From Adiantum capillus-veneris (taxonomy: Eukaryota; Streptophyta; Polypodiopsida; Polypodiales; Pteridaceae): 64,000 nt of DNA. The notes beneath the pieces are model-generated. The model did no database searches. It was not told where the DNA came from and worked only from the letters and a program-made list of their open reading frames with translations. Location: assembly GCA_014529385.2 (NCBI GenBank), contig CM043948.1:83878260-83942259 (forward strand), written 5' to 3'. Position 1 is the stretch's first letter. Each line of letters starts with the position of its first letter. Below are positions 1-11,598 of this stretch, piece by piece. The position numbers and the translations under genes are program-made.

Positions 1-789
1 GCACTTGCAATCAACATGTCATCAACATACAACATTAGGATGATGAATTTCCCATCTCCCAAATTCTTCATGTAGACGCAGTGATCCGAGTTGCATCTTG
101 TGAATCCATGATCCAACATCCATCGATCAAACTTTAAGTACCATTGTCTTGATGCTTACTTTAAACCATACAAGCTCTTCTTTAATCTGCAAGCCATTTT
201 TCTCCTTACCTTTTACTTCATATCCCTTTGGTTGAAGCATGTAGATTTCCTCCTCTAAGTCACCGTGAGGGAATGCCGTATTTACATCCATTTGCTCGAG
301 ATTTAAATCATGAGCAGCCACAAGGCTTAAGATAAGCCTAATTGCATTCATATTTACAACATGAGAAAATATTTCATTGAAGTCAATACCTTTCTTTTGA
401 GAAAAACCTTTTACTACAAGCCTAGACTTGTACCTTTTCTTCGCACCTTCTTCTTCCGTCAGCTTGTACACCCATTTGTTTTGAAGTGCCCACTTACCTT
501 TAGGCAACTCAACCAACTTCCATGTTTGGTTGCCATGTAGTGAGTCCATCTCCACTTGCATGCTCTTCGTCCATTCTTCTTTGGATTCATGTTGCATAGC
601 TTCTTCATATGATTCCGGCTCTCCGTAATCTGAGATCAAGAGATGGTTGAAGGAAGGAACAAACCTTTCTGGACGTCTACTTGCTCTTGTAGATCTTCGG
701 GGAATGGGTTGATGCTCCTCATTTGGTTGACATTGTTGCACATTGTCACCGTTTGCAGTCCTTGAGTCTTCACCATCCTCAAGCTCCAT
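1..789 (-). pseudogene. copia-A reverse transcriptase, N-terminal part
   Basis: The frame 127-789 holds the start of the copia reverse transcriptase (RVT_2): SYEEAM, NKWVYKL, RLVVKGF, a FSHVV motif in place of the usual FSPVV, and QMDVNTAF with the first catalytic Asp, then EEEIYMLQP. It shifts frame near 130; the last 120 bases continue in another frame with the YVDD box. The usual FLHGD reads FPHGD here. The window edge cuts the domain. Confidence 0.8.
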
Positions 790-1133
790 GTACTCATCAC
801 CTGTTTCTTTGTTTGTTTTCTTTCCAAGTAATCTTTGTACATATTTTGTTCATTAAAAATTACATCCCTACTCCTTAAGATTTTACCATCTTCAGGATTC
901 CATAGGCAATACCCAAAGTCACCTTCTCCATAGCCAATGAAGAAACACTTTTTGGACTTTGCATTTAGCTTTGATCTTAGGCTTCTATCTATGTGCATAA
1001 AAGCCTCACACCCAAACACTTTGAGAAATGCATAATTCATCGATTTACCTGTCCATGCCTCTTCTGGAACTCCCCCATCCAATGCCGTTGAGGGTGACCG
1101 GTTGATTCGCCTCCATTGTCTGATTTGAGGCAT
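636..1133 (-). pseudogene. copia-A integrase C-terminal part
   Basis: From about residue 11 the frame reads as the integrase tail of copia elements: an NRSPSTA motif, the PEEAWTG motif, FGCEAFMHI and the SKKCFFIGYG and SRDVIFNE motifs. The third catalytic residue (Glu) of the DD(35)E triad and roughly 70 codons before NRSP are absent. Downstream it leaves frame near 780. Confidence 0.8.
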
Positions 1134-2272
1134 TTAATCTTGGTACCTGTTTCATTTTCTACAAAGGCTTTCCACCTTTGAAATATGGAAAATACATTGG
1201 ATTTATTCTTCATGACATAAACCCATGTTTTTCTAGTCGCATCGTCTATGAATGTTACGTAGTACAATGAGCCACCAAGTGATGGTGTACTTGTAGGACC
1301 CCAAACATCAGAATGAACCAGCTCAAGTTTTTTATTTTTTCTTTCATTTCCTGATTTTTGAAATTTTACCCTCTTTTCTTTACCATAAACACAATCTTCA
1401 TAGAACTCTAAGTCCACTTCTTTCAAACCTGGTAGAAGCTTCTTTGTTTGAAGGATTTGCATTCCTTTGGCACTCATATGTCCAAGCCGGTAGTGCCACA
1501 CCGCACTGTCAACTTCTGTAGTTGCTGCACAAGCTGAAGGTTGCGTGCTAACAGTACACAAGTAAAGTGTATCTATCTTTTCTCCCTTGGCAACCACCAA
1601 AGATTCCTTTGAGATCTTCCACCGTTTGTTTCCGAATGCAATGTTGTGACCTTCATCGTCCAATTGTCCTGTAGAGATCAAAATTTTGAGAAGAGAAGGA
1701 GCATGCCTAACATCTTTAAGCTTCCATTCATTTCCGTTAGCAGTTTTGACAGAAACTGTACCTTTGCCGAAAATCTCACAAGCTTCATCATCTCCCAAGT
1801 ATACATACCCAAAATCACCTTTGGTGTAGTCTTGGAAATGTTGCCTGTGTGGTGTCGCATGGAATGAAGCCCCGAAATCTACTATCCAGGAATTAGACAC
1901 ATTGTCTAATGAGAGAATTAGAGCATCTTGCTCTACTTTACCTGCCACATTGGCCTCCGATGTTGGCTTGTTGTCTTGAGACTCTGTCTCCTTCTTCTTC
2001 TTAGACCTGCAATCCTTCTTGACGTGGCCCTTCTTGCCGCAGTTCCAACATTCAAGAACTGACTTTGTGCGTGACTTGCTCCGCCTTGAGCGATCGCGAC
2101 CCTTTTGGTTTTTGAACCTCGCCTTAGGCCTTCCTCTTGTTTCCATTGACAGTGCAACACTTGATGATTCTCCTGTGCTTCTCCTTCGTATTTCCTCGCT
2201 TAGGAGAACACCCACAACATCATCAAAATTAAGAGTATTTGTGCTAGAAATAGAATTACTTACAGCCGTCAC
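1037..2272 (-). pseudogene. copia-A gag end, protease and integrase start
   Basis: This 411-codon frame starts in the C-terminal part of gag, passes a CCHC zinc knuckle (CWNCGKKGHVKKDC), then an aspartic protease site, the GAG-pre-integrase motif (VWHYRLGHMS) and the integrase core with its first two acidic residues (HSDVWGP and KSDNGGE). The protease active site reads D-F-G-A instead of D-S-G-A, near 1869-1885, a change that should inactivate it. The frame then enters nonsense near 1100, where the rest of the integrase core is missing. The sense of the fragment is clear; the product would not be functional. Confidence 0.85.
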
Positions 2273-2351
2273 AAGGCTGTCCCAACTATTCGGAGTAGAG
2301 ATGATAGTATAAGGAGAGCTCGCACTTCGTCATCGAAATTGATTTTCACGA

Positions 2352-2759
2352 TCAAAGTTGACTTATGTTTATGTTAAAGTCATTTAGGTGTTCTGCAACT
2401 GAACCATTCTCTGCCATCTTTAGATTGAACAAGCGCTTCATAAGAAATACCTTATTGGATGCCGATGGTTTCTTGTAGAATTCGTCAGGTGACTTCATCA
2501 AGTCCTCCGTGTTCTTCATCTCCGAAAGATTAAAGGCCACCGTTGACGCCAAGCTTAACCGGATTGTTCCCAGTGCCTTTCGATCAAGGACGATCCATGC
2601 CTCATCTGCCATCGTTGCGGGCTTCTTTGCAAGACCTCCTAGTGGAAAATAGAGGTCTTTCTGGTAGAGATAGTCTTCAATCTGTATCTTCCAATGTTGG
2701 TAGTTTTTGCCGTTGAACTTCTCAATCTTGAGCTTCCCTTCCTCCGCCATAACTCCCAC
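2352..2759 (-). pseudogene. copia-A gag, N-terminal part
   Basis: The 135-residue reading frame resembles the N-terminal Gag domain of plant copia elements (UBN2/retrotran_gag_2): a FNGKNYQHWK-like start, a DEAW motif near residue 60 and a SVAEHLNDFN motif near the end. It runs out at 2352 and gag continues in another frame at 2272, so a frameshift or small deletion separates the two. It lies directly downstream of the primer-binding site. The protein would form the particle shell. Confidence 0.8.
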
Positions 2760-2808
2760 TCAATTCAAGGAATCCTTTCCTTGAGATAATTTAGCTACGA
2801 GCAAACCT

Positions 2809-2821
2809 TGCTCTGATACCA
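2809..2821 (-). other. Primer-binding site of copia-A (initiator Met tRNA)
   Basis: The minus strand reads TGGTATCAGAGC directly inside the LTR, complementary to the 3' end of plant initiator methionine tRNA, the usual copia primer. Confidence 0.85.
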
Positions 2822-2823
2822 GT

Positions 2824-2903
2824 TGTTAGGAAATACGACGTAGCTAAATAGATATTTTGTACATTACTTAATGGAGAGAGATAGATTTCACACACAAGAG
2901 ATT

Positions 2904-2942
<39 letters not shown>

Positions 2943-3602
2943 CACGATATACATGGTTCACCCAATGTGGGCTACGTCCACGGGAAAGCAGCCACTCAAT
3001 GGCTTTAGTACTTCAAAACAAGAAGTGGTTTACAAAGGGATTATACCCTTAATGGAGCTCCCGCCTTGCTTCACTCTCATCACATCACACTCACCTTGTT
3101 GCATCAACTTCACACTATGAAATGTGTGCAAAAATGGCCTCCTTTTATAGGCCAAAATGGCTACCCTCTCTTATGAGAGGCAGCTATGTGTAGCCACCCT
3201 TGTGTGAATAAGTCCAAATCGGACCCTCCAATCCGCCCTTGTGTGGCCGCCCTTGTGTAGGCAAATCCGCTTTTGAATTCAGCCACCGGCCATTGACTTT
3301 CGACCACCGGCCATTGACTACCGGCCAACCGACCGGTCATTTTCCGAGCACTTTCCGGCCGCCGTCCGGCCATAATATTCCAACGAAGGAAAAAAAAAAG
3401 TCTCAAGGGCTTCTGCCCCCGAGGCCCCTAAAGTTGCCCTTGATTTTTGGCCGTGAAAACTTTGGTTTCCGGTGAGTGATTTATATTTCCTGTGAGTGTT
3501 TTTCCTTCACGCACGATGGCTTCTCCTCATAATGGGGGCCTTACAAATGTGCGCTTTTACCACATAAAACTACAAGGGGTAAATCAGGCTCCATACTTAA
3601 CA
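2824..3602 (-). repeat. 5' LTR of copia-A
   Basis: The inner edge is fixed by the primer-binding site: on the minus strand the LTR ends CCTAACA, followed after two bases by TGGTATCAGAG. The outer edge is inferred from a TG/CA-type terminus. Two candidates exist, ending at 3545 (CCTTACA) or 3602 (CTTAACA). It holds a GA tract at 2909-2938. No second copy lies in the window, so the length cannot be confirmed. Confidence 0.6.
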
Positions 3603-3691
3603 ACATTAACAACACAGTGACAATTTCAAGCCAAAAGAAGTTGTTTGTATTCATTCATTTTTTGGTCGGAGACTAGAAGAAGATACAACAT
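3603..3691. other. Short spacer between copia-A and the kinase-like pseudogene
   Basis: AT-rich sequence with no recognised signal; it is probably the 3' end of the kinase-like gene or the insertion flank. Confidence 0.3.
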
Positions 3692-5070
3692 TCATGCCAA
3701 CTCTGTGGGCTCCACCATTGATACAAAGGGATAAATCAAAACCCGAAGGTCGATATTTCTGTCTTTGCCTAAATCAAGAGTTTTATGTATTTTTTTTACA
3801 AAGGCTCTTTGATCTGGATCACTTGGCAATGGAATGCAATTAAGTATGTGTTTCAGAACCCAACATAGAGAATATACATCCGTGGCTTTAGAAAAAGGAG
3901 GAGGGTTGGTGGAGATACACTTGGGGGTAGCCCAAGGATAGTCTCGAAGGTGATTGTTTTGACACTCCAAAGACAGATCTGTTAGGTTTGGAAATGTCTT
4001 CGTAGTTGGGAATAAGCTAGAAGTGCCCCAATTTGTAATGTCGCAATAAACACCCTTGTCAGCAAAATGCAACATAATGTTGCGAGGGTGAAGGTCGTTG
4101 TGGTAAAAATCATGGTGATGTAAGCACTTCAACGTTTGCAGCAGAGTATTGACAATGTGTAAGATATTGCCTTGGAAGCACTCTATACTACCAGCTGTTT
4201 GCAAAAAATCTTTGATGGAAAGCTTGCTTCCATCCGAGTGACATGCTTGTATCCACTGCTCCACATGACCTCCGTTCCAATATTTGAAGATAAGCATTGG
4301 CCGTGGGAGTGACGCACGATGCCAAGCGGGAGGATTATACCTTGGTGTTGGATATTTAAAGTGGTGGCTTCTTCCATGGCTTGTTGTGCAGCAATTGGTC
4401 CATGTGGCTGGATCTTGAATATTTTAGAAACATACACAAGGTCTGAGAAGGCAGGATGATGTAGTATACGAACTTGCTTGACGTATGCCCATCTGCCTTC
4501 TCAGAGTTGGGGAGCTTGCAAGTGGAAAACATGTTGGTCCTGTAGGAGGTGCAACACTAGTGGATCATTGCCTTGGGCTACTGCTTCTACATTCAAAGGT
4601 TGAGCCGGAGTTGTCACTTCTATCTCAGTGATTGGCTCGGTAGAATCACCCACTCTTGGTCTTTTACTAGGGCCTTCTAGATTGCTCTTTCATTTCATTT
4701 TTACATGCAATTGATGAACCAATTGCATTCTTTCGTGTACTAGAGGGAGAGAGCGAACTTCATGGTTTTGCAGAGCATCAAAAGCAACCAAGATTTGGCC
4801 CAAGACTTGTTTGACAAGCCCTCGCAATTGATTGCCATTGAAAACTGCAATATCAAATGATATTGCGGAGAATGATTGTTGTAAGCGCTCAAAGCAATGT
4901 TTTGTCAATGTATTGACAAAATCATTAAAACTAGAAGGCTCTGTAGTTTCAAAACATTGACGTAACTCCTTCTTGTCCACACCATGTAGATAGCAACCAA
5001 CAGCTACAATGACGGTTTTTCGACGTGGTCGTGATACCTTCATCTCTGACATGGCTATTAAAACAAACAA
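3692..5070 (-). pseudogene. Degenerate protein-kinase-like gene with an unknown N-terminal domain
   Basis: On the minus strand one frame runs from 5070 to about 4300 with two in-frame TGA stops (4690-4692 and 4501-4503), then shifts by one base near 4300 and continues to a stop at 3692. The C-terminal half looks like a protein kinase: a VSKIFKI stretch that could hold the ATP-binding Lys, a Glu-containing helix, a hinge (MLIFKYW), a catalytic loop HNDLHPRNIML (4102-4070) matching HxDxxxxN, and a D-x-YSL motif. The Mg-binding DFG site reads N-W-G, so activity is doubtful even if the gene were intact. The N-terminal 126 residues are basic at the start and I do not recognise them. The likely start is MSEM near 5052, after a possible splice acceptor. 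An intron could explain the frame change but not the two stops. Confidence 0.6.
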
Positions 5071-5508
5071 TAATATATTAACACCAAGATAATAATTAAA
5101 ATTTCAAACATGTTGAAATATGAAAATGTTTAATATCAATGTTCAATATTTAGACCGACTTTTAATGTGAACGATTTGTTACAAAAAATGAAATATATAC
5201 AATTTTTAATGATTATGATTTTAGAATAGTAATTGAATAAATGTACAATCGATTTAACTATAATGCAATGGAAGATAAAATTTTAGAAAAAGATCACTAA
5301 AAGTTAACCTTATGAAAAAGTAGTCTACTTGTATGAGTTAAAAACTCTAACACAAGTGTGGACACTACTAAACACAGAACACTAGAAGTTTACATCACAC
5401 GAAAGTAGTCTATTAGACTACGAAAAATGTACGTTATGCACTAATAGCCCAACTGTGTGAGCTAATAGCTCTAACATAAGAGTGGTCACTACTATCTAAT
5501 TGATTGAC
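5071..5508. repeat. AT-rich spacer with hairpin-type repeat units
   Basis: Two imperfect hairpins of one design are visible. At 5329-5355 the stem GAGTT/AACTC is flanked by TTGT/ACAA. At 5453-5476 the stem is GAGCT/AGCTC. A further small hairpin GTAGTC/GACTAC lies at 5405-5421. The same design recurs on the far side of LARD-B, so that element split the array. Confidence 0.6.
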
Positions 5509-5670
5509 TGTCAGGACAAGGGTTCTGTAGGGGCAAGGCCTAAACCTAAGGACTAGGGCGGTCATGGACTACGGCCAAGGGCCGGGCTAGACAGTGTGGA
5601 CAGGGGATCCGTCTAGGGCAAGGGGCTAGGAGCCCGCCTATCCTATGTTCTAGCATCCCTAGTTCTTATA
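5509..5670 (+). repeat. 5' LTR of LARD-B
   Basis: 162 bp, nearly identical to the 3' LTR but lacking about 24 bp between GCCCGCCTAT and CCTATGTTC. The missing piece in the 3' LTR contains the only TATA-like box. The terminal base pair is TA instead of CA. Confidence 0.85.
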
Positions 5671-5671
5671 T

Positions 5672-5685
5672 TGGTATCAGAGCTC
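5672..5685 (+). other. Primer-binding site of LARD-B (initiator Met tRNA)
   Basis: TGGTATCAGAGC follows the 5' LTR at once. It sets the element's plus orientation. Confidence 0.85.
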
Positions 5686-5743
5686 AGGGGAGGAAAGCAG
5701 CGATGGAGGAGGGATTGCAAGCATGGTCTCCTCTCTCCCTCTT

Positions 5744-5744
<1 letters not shown>

Positions 5745-5818
<74 letters not shown>

Positions 5819-5834
5819 CTCAATCTCTCTCGAT
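5745..5834 (+). repeat. (CT)n microsatellite in the LARD-B leader
   Basis: About 71 nt of uninterrupted CT followed by a degenerate tail, 60 nt inside the primer-binding site. Confidence 0.95.
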
Positions 5835-8800
5835 CTCTCTCGTGAAGGATGGACTCCCTTTCATGGCGAGCTTGGATTGACACGCAGCCAAGGCGGATGG
5901 AATTGAATGCAAGCATGCATGCATGGCTAAAGAAGCTCGTGGAATTTGCATGCCGCTCCTCCCAAGGCGGGCTCGACAGAGGCTAAGGAACGGCGGGAAC
6001 AGACCCTTGCATGGAAGGCATGCCTTGCTCTCTACCTGCACAAAACGGTGAGTTATGAGGCTCGGGCGATGCACGCAGGCCTGCACAATGTTTTTTTCTT
6101 CTTCAGCTGAGCCTAAAACGCAGCTTCGCGCCCACGGTGGCTTAACCTATTCCTGCGCAGGACGGTTTGCTTTGCCCGCCATCGCTGAGGTAGTTATTTT
6201 TCACTTTTTTTTTAAATAATTGGCCAAGGCCGCTTGGGCGCCCATGGGCACCCCCTAGAGGGCCGTCCCACGGCTGCCCCTCCCATTAAAGGCTTGCATG
6301 GCCTGCATGTCGATAGTCATGGGCAAGCATGGAGGGACCATGGCGATTGTATGGAGGAGAAATTACAAATACAGAATGCAGACATTCCGAAACGCGCAAG
6401 CATGACAAGCGCGAAAGTTAGTCGATCATCAGCGCCATCCGACATGCACGGCATGTCTTGGAAGTTAGGCTGGTTGTATTTGGTTAATGAGGGTTTGCAC
6501 TACATTTTTTCTGCAACGGCAAACAATTTCAGTCATGTTGGAGACTCGCATGATCACGCAAGCTTGAATATTTCCGACATGCATTCGCCAAGGCAAGTTG
6601 CATTCGGACATTTATGCGGTAAACAATAAATTTCAATTTTCTTTGTTATTTTCCTCAAGCACATGTTGCATCCCGCCCGACGTACGGCTTGTGCCAATCG
6701 TGTGGTTCTCATACTCGCGTGCACGTATGGGTTGTCCAAGGTGTCTACACCCAGCAAGGTATGGGTTTCGAAAACTTTGATTGCCCAAAGACCATTGATT
6801 GTGTTGATGACAAGCATCAAGCATGGCTTGAGTATGACATGGTTATGATGTTTCTAAATGGTTAATGTTCGTTGCAACATTTTTCCTTACGCAAGTACAA
6901 CTTAATTCTGCAACAACAAGGCTGTGCATTCCTTAGGAAGCGTATTCTTTAGATAGTGGAAGTATCACCTCTATTGCATAGCTCTCGCATGCATCAGAGG
7001 ACAGTGCATCTCTATTGCATATCTCTACATGCATAAAAGAAAGTGCATCTTCTGCACTCCAAGCACAAGCACGGCTTGTGACAGTTATTTGAAGCATTAA
7101 ATTTTGTTGCATACATTGTTGGTAAAAGCCTAAAGATAAGCTTGCAAACTTGAACCAATCACGGCTTGACTCCCAACCACTTGGCTCTGAAGCACGACTT
7201 CTCAGCGGTTCAATTTTGCTGCAAAAGCATAGCAAATTTCCAATGTTTTGGAATCTCAAGGAGATTGGAACATCCTACTGCTTGACTAGATGCAGGAGGC
7301 AAGTTGTTGGGCATGGCCGACTCCTTGTCACTGTTTCTAGAAGCTGATAGAAGATGCTTTCCCCCACAGTACTGGCAAATTCAATTGAAATTGATCGACA
7401 AGGTCGAATTTCTTTTGCTATATGTTAGTAGGAGTATCCATTAGCTATGAGCACAGAAAATCCATCAGTACTTATGTGAAGCAAAGCTTCAATTTTAGCA
7501 TCTGGCATACACATTTCCAAAGTTTGGAATATGATACTCGCATACAAACTTAGGGAAATTTGTCAATGTGCCTGTTTTCATTCCACGCAAAGAGGGTGTA
7601 TATGATACACACGTCAACTCTCTTTCGTGCACCTGATACGGCTATGGACGAAATTTGAGCGAGTTTTTGCTTCAAAAGTTCAAGACAACCGGTTACAACA
7701 ACGACCAACAATGTGCTTTGACAATTTTACATGAAGCACGGCTTCTCCCTTGTGCCAAGGTACTGCCCATCAAGGGCAGTGGCACAGAAGTTTGAAAAAA
7801 CTGGCAAAATAGGGAGTTTCCTACCAGTTTAGATTGTGCAAGGCACTGTTGGTTTTGGTTCTCACGTTTGAGTCCATCACTTTTTCCAAGGGCATAAAAT
7901 TATGTATGCACGTCATGCTAATTAGGTGGATTTTCACCGCCTCATGAAACACGCTTACGCTATAACACCAGACACTTTGTCAAGGACAAGATAAGTTCTG
8001 GATTGTTTAAAATGCTTGTTGGTTGCTGAAAAACACACAACAACACTAAAAGGAACCTCAAATTTGGACTTCATTCATAGGCAAAGGGCCAATTCTAAGT
8101 CATTCTCATACAAGTCAGGCATAAGATGCGTAACACACAGATTGGGCACACACTCTATAAATTTAAGGAAAGCTCCTCATCCCAACATGCTCTTCTTATA
8201 TCTCTTTCTTTTTTCTCTCTAAAGATAATGAAAACTTTTTAAGAAGCTTTTGATACATGTTTCATTGGTGAGTCAGCATGAGCCAAGGTGCTCTAACTCT
8301 CAGCTAGAAATTGGGCAAGATGCCATCCAAATTAGTCTTCATCGGTTCGACGATTGAACACTAATTGCCATGAGGGCTATGATCCACACACACTGGCTAA
8401 GAGCAATTGTTAAATCTAGGGTAAGACCCAATTGTTGGTATTCCTTGGGGAATTGTTTTCAAGATCGAACAGATCTACCCAGTGGAGTACACTTCGACGT
8501 TAGTGGACAAGCAAGAGTCTTGTTAGTACGGATGTTTAGAGGGTCATTTTGCACTATATGTTTTCAGTGCGACGCACGAGTTGAGTTTTTGATAGCCTTA
8601 AACTCCCATTAGCTGATCTCTACCACGGAGTATAGATGCCACAATCAGTTGAGACAGCATGGCTGTCCATAAGAGCTAGACATTTCACTTGTGTGGATCT
8701 CTGGCTCCCTTTATAGCACTATGGATTGTCTATGGACATACTGTTTTGGGGTAAGACTCGACGGGTGATTGCTAAATCTCCCCATGGGCATTGAGGATCA

Positions 8801-10961
8801 CATTTTGATCTATCCCAGTTCTACTTTCAAGGAAAGAAGCCCGTCATCTACCACGAGGTAGTGGACAAATTCAACTTTTTAAGTTGATCCAATCATTCGG
8901 TACACGGTTGACTATGTTGATTACCGTTACCTGCTCGACGGAGCAGTTCCTACAAAGGGTCCCACCAAGGGGTTTGACTACGTACATTCTAACCAACGGG
9001 TTTGGATTACGAAAGCAACACCCAGGGTTTCCAGTGCAATGTTGCTTGTTTTTCCACAGGTGGACGAGGTGCTCCTGTGCATTTGAATATGGGTCAGTGA
9101 ACATTCAGTTCAAATCTCCAGGTACGCATCTATTGATTTGGTGTTATTCCATTTTTTAGTATGCTTTGTTTGATTTTTTCAACTCATATAAATACGATTG
9201 AATGTTTCACAAACATGCCAAGGACATGTCGGAACAAAGTATTTTGGGCCGTAGTGTCCAATATACATTTCTGCATTATGCTATTACGAACCCCTTTGTA
9301 GGGTTCTATTTGGCACATGTTGTCACATGGGATACAACATGGTCTAGGAACTCAAGGAGTTTGGTTTAGCCATTGTGAAGCAATGATAATGAGGGTCCCT
9401 CTCACTCGCATTGCAGAGTGTTTGTAGTTACCTCCACACACAAGTACATCTCGTACTTAAAGGATGTTCTCTTTACAGACATCCTTATTTGAGACATATT
9501 CCACATGTGGAGAATATAAGTCTCTAGGACTGACACTGGCGCCTAATTCCTAATGATGTGTCACGACGACGTCCCTACGTGCTGGTCGCATCCGTTTATT
9601 AGACCATTTGGAGCACAACATACCAGGAACTATTTTAGTGGCCAGAAATTGTCGGGTACTTAGTACAGACTTGTTGCGATGACAAGTGCTGTGAAACCAC
9701 CTTAACGGAGGGTCATTTCTACATATAACCGAGTATGCTAAGTTACTGAGAATGTCTCATGGTTGGTACCTAGGTGTGACTGAGCTTTCACATTCGGTTA
9801 TGGTCCAACTCTTGTTGAAAGGCTTTCGCGTACGTACCGTGGAAAGTCTCGTCATGGAATTGCGGTTTGGATAAATTTGTGTTAAATGCATGCACACTAG
9901 CTGTTATGGGCCCTGGTGTTTAACACTGATTTATTTGGAGTGGCATGCCAATTCATGGACTTTATTCTCTCTGCACCTTTTTGCACTACAAGTGCAATTT
10001 CTAATGCAGAGTTATGATGAGTTTACACCCTGCCATACAAGGTAATGGCTCAGTATGGGTATTTGTGGTTGCTTGGTCTAAACTCTAAGAGTTTACTCCA
10101 CTCCAACTGCTTTAAACCTAGTTGGTTGTCTTCACTCCATATCAAATATATGGTTGGATACTCAATAGTTCAGTCATAGTTTATCATCAGTCGTGGAAGA
10201 CTGTTTGTAAGTGGTTGGGGGAAAGCACCTCACTCTTACTGTTGCTTTTCATCCTATGTTGGATGGGTAGCTTACAAGTATTTTTTGCTAAAGGATCTGC
10301 TAAGAGCATATGTCAGCATAACGCATTCTGAATGGGTGATTCTCTTCCTATTCTAGAATTTGCTTAGGTAAGGTTTTCAACTTTGAACACATGTTGTGGT
10401 GGGGTTGGATACTATTTCGATAGTTTCATAAGTCAAGGACTTAATAGGTGTGCTGACAAAGTACGTTGGCAGGTAACCTTCATTAGGAGTGAACATGTAG
10501 TTCTTTGTGTCCAAAATGTTCAGAAGTCTAACATGAGGACACCCCCTATTATGTCCCTCAATAGATATGAGCTTTTCAAAATACTCACGTGAGTTGTAAA
10601 TCTAGCTCACAAATTCATGGATAGTTGTGCCAAGGTTTTCTTGCATTTTTTCAGTCTCTTTCAAAAGTCTGAAAACTGGTTATGTCTTTAGACATCTTTT
10701 AGTTGTGGTTACTCCGTTAAAGTACTCAAGTGAGTTAAAAATTGAGTTGCCAATCCGATACAAGTGGTTGCCAAAGGACAACAATGTTGAAAATAAAGAC
10801 GTTGCTCTTGGTTTCATTGAACCTCCTCCCTCCACCAATTATTGGTCATACAGACAACTGGCCCACGTATGGGAAGTCAATAAAGAAAACATTAGTGTTC
10901 TTAAGAAGATATTACTACCTGTGTTTTCAAAGACGAAAACTCTTCCTTGAAGGGAGAGTAA
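5835..10961. other. LARD-B interior without recognisable genes
   Basis: Scanned on both strands for retroelement motifs (CCHC, DSGA, HHCC, DDE, YVDD) and for tandem or inverted repeats. Only short, unrelated open frames appear. The 107-codon frame at 10627-10950 just before the purine tract has no family resemblance I can name. Confidence 0.5.
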
Positions 10962-11147
10962 TGTCAGGACAAGGGTTCTGTAGGGGCAAGGCCCAAACCT
11001 AAGGACTAGGGCGGTCATGGACTATGGCTAAGGGCCGGGCTAGACAGTGTGGACAGGGGATCCGTATAGGGCAAGGGGCTAGGAGCCCGCCTATATAATG
11101 GGGGGTTGGGAGGAGGATCCTATGTTCTAGCATCCTTAGTTATTACA
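10962..11147 (+). repeat. 3' LTR of LARD-B
   Basis: 186 bp with TG...CA termini, preceded by a purine-rich tract. It keeps a TATATAAT box at 11092-11099 that the 5' copy has lost. Confidence 0.85.
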
Positions 11148-11598
11148 TTGAAAGATTAAATAATCAATCTGGTCACTATTGAAGTGTGGAAAAATCTCTA
11201 ACACAACGCATCGGTCAAACCATTAATCATCACATCTGGAAAAAAGCTACATATCATAGTTACAAAAACACATAAAGAGTATATCTTTACTCACCTATTG
11301 CAAGTAGCAGATAATGATGAAAAGAGAAGCAAAGCTTCAACTTAGCACTCACTATTTGGTACTATTGCTTAGGTGAGTTGAATATGTAAAAAGAATCCAT
11401 AAACAATATTGCAAACAAAATATAAACATTGGTACATTTGTAGATGAAGAGAAAGTTAAACTTAATTATTCACTCTTCAAATGTGGCAATGTGTATACTT
11501 CATTTATACTATAGTTTAGCTTTGTCTCTAGCATGTAAAGTAAACTATATTGGATAGCAAGATTCTAGATATGTTTGTATATTTTGCCAACTTTTGAA
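11148..11598. other. AT-rich spacer right of LARD-B
   Basis: Continues the sequence that LARD-B interrupted. A weak member of the hairpin family (GTGTGGA...TCTCTAACACAAC) sits at 11184-11206. Nothing else recognised. Confidence 0.4.

Larger units (their letters stand above)
1..3602 (-). mobile_element. copia-A: Ty1/copia LTR retrotransposon, 5' part, degenerate
   Basis: Read on the minus strand, the order is LTR, primer-binding site, gag, zinc knuckle, protease, integrase, reverse transcriptase, which is the Ty1/copia order. The window begins inside the reverse transcriptase, whose YVDD catalytic box is encoded at 18-29, so RNase H and the 3' LTR lie outside. The coding region is broken by a frameshift between gag segments (about 2272-2352), a deletion inside integrase (about 1100) and a shift near 780 and again near 130. 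It lies just downstream of the kinase-like pseudogene and probably inserted there. The outer LTR edge is uncertain (3545 or 3602). Confidence 0.9.
5509..11147 (+). mobile_element. LARD-B: large non-coding LTR retrotransposon derivative
   Basis: Two direct repeats, 5509-5670 and 10962-11147, start TGTCAGGACAAGG and end TTATA or TTACA. The left one is followed by a TTGGTATCAGAGC primer-binding site, and the right one is preceded by a purine tract (GAAGGGAGAGTA). Flanks TTGAC and TTGAA match at 4 of 5 bases and may be the target duplication. The 5.3 kb interior has no reading frame above about 130 codons and no gag, protease, reverse transcriptase or integrase motif that I could find on either strand. 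It therefore fits the LARD class. A strongly decayed coding element cannot be excluded by eye. Confidence 0.8.

Noticed and set aside
6234-6629. 131-codon frame in LARD-B
   Set aside because: No motif, no partner frames, and composition like the surrounding non-coding interior.
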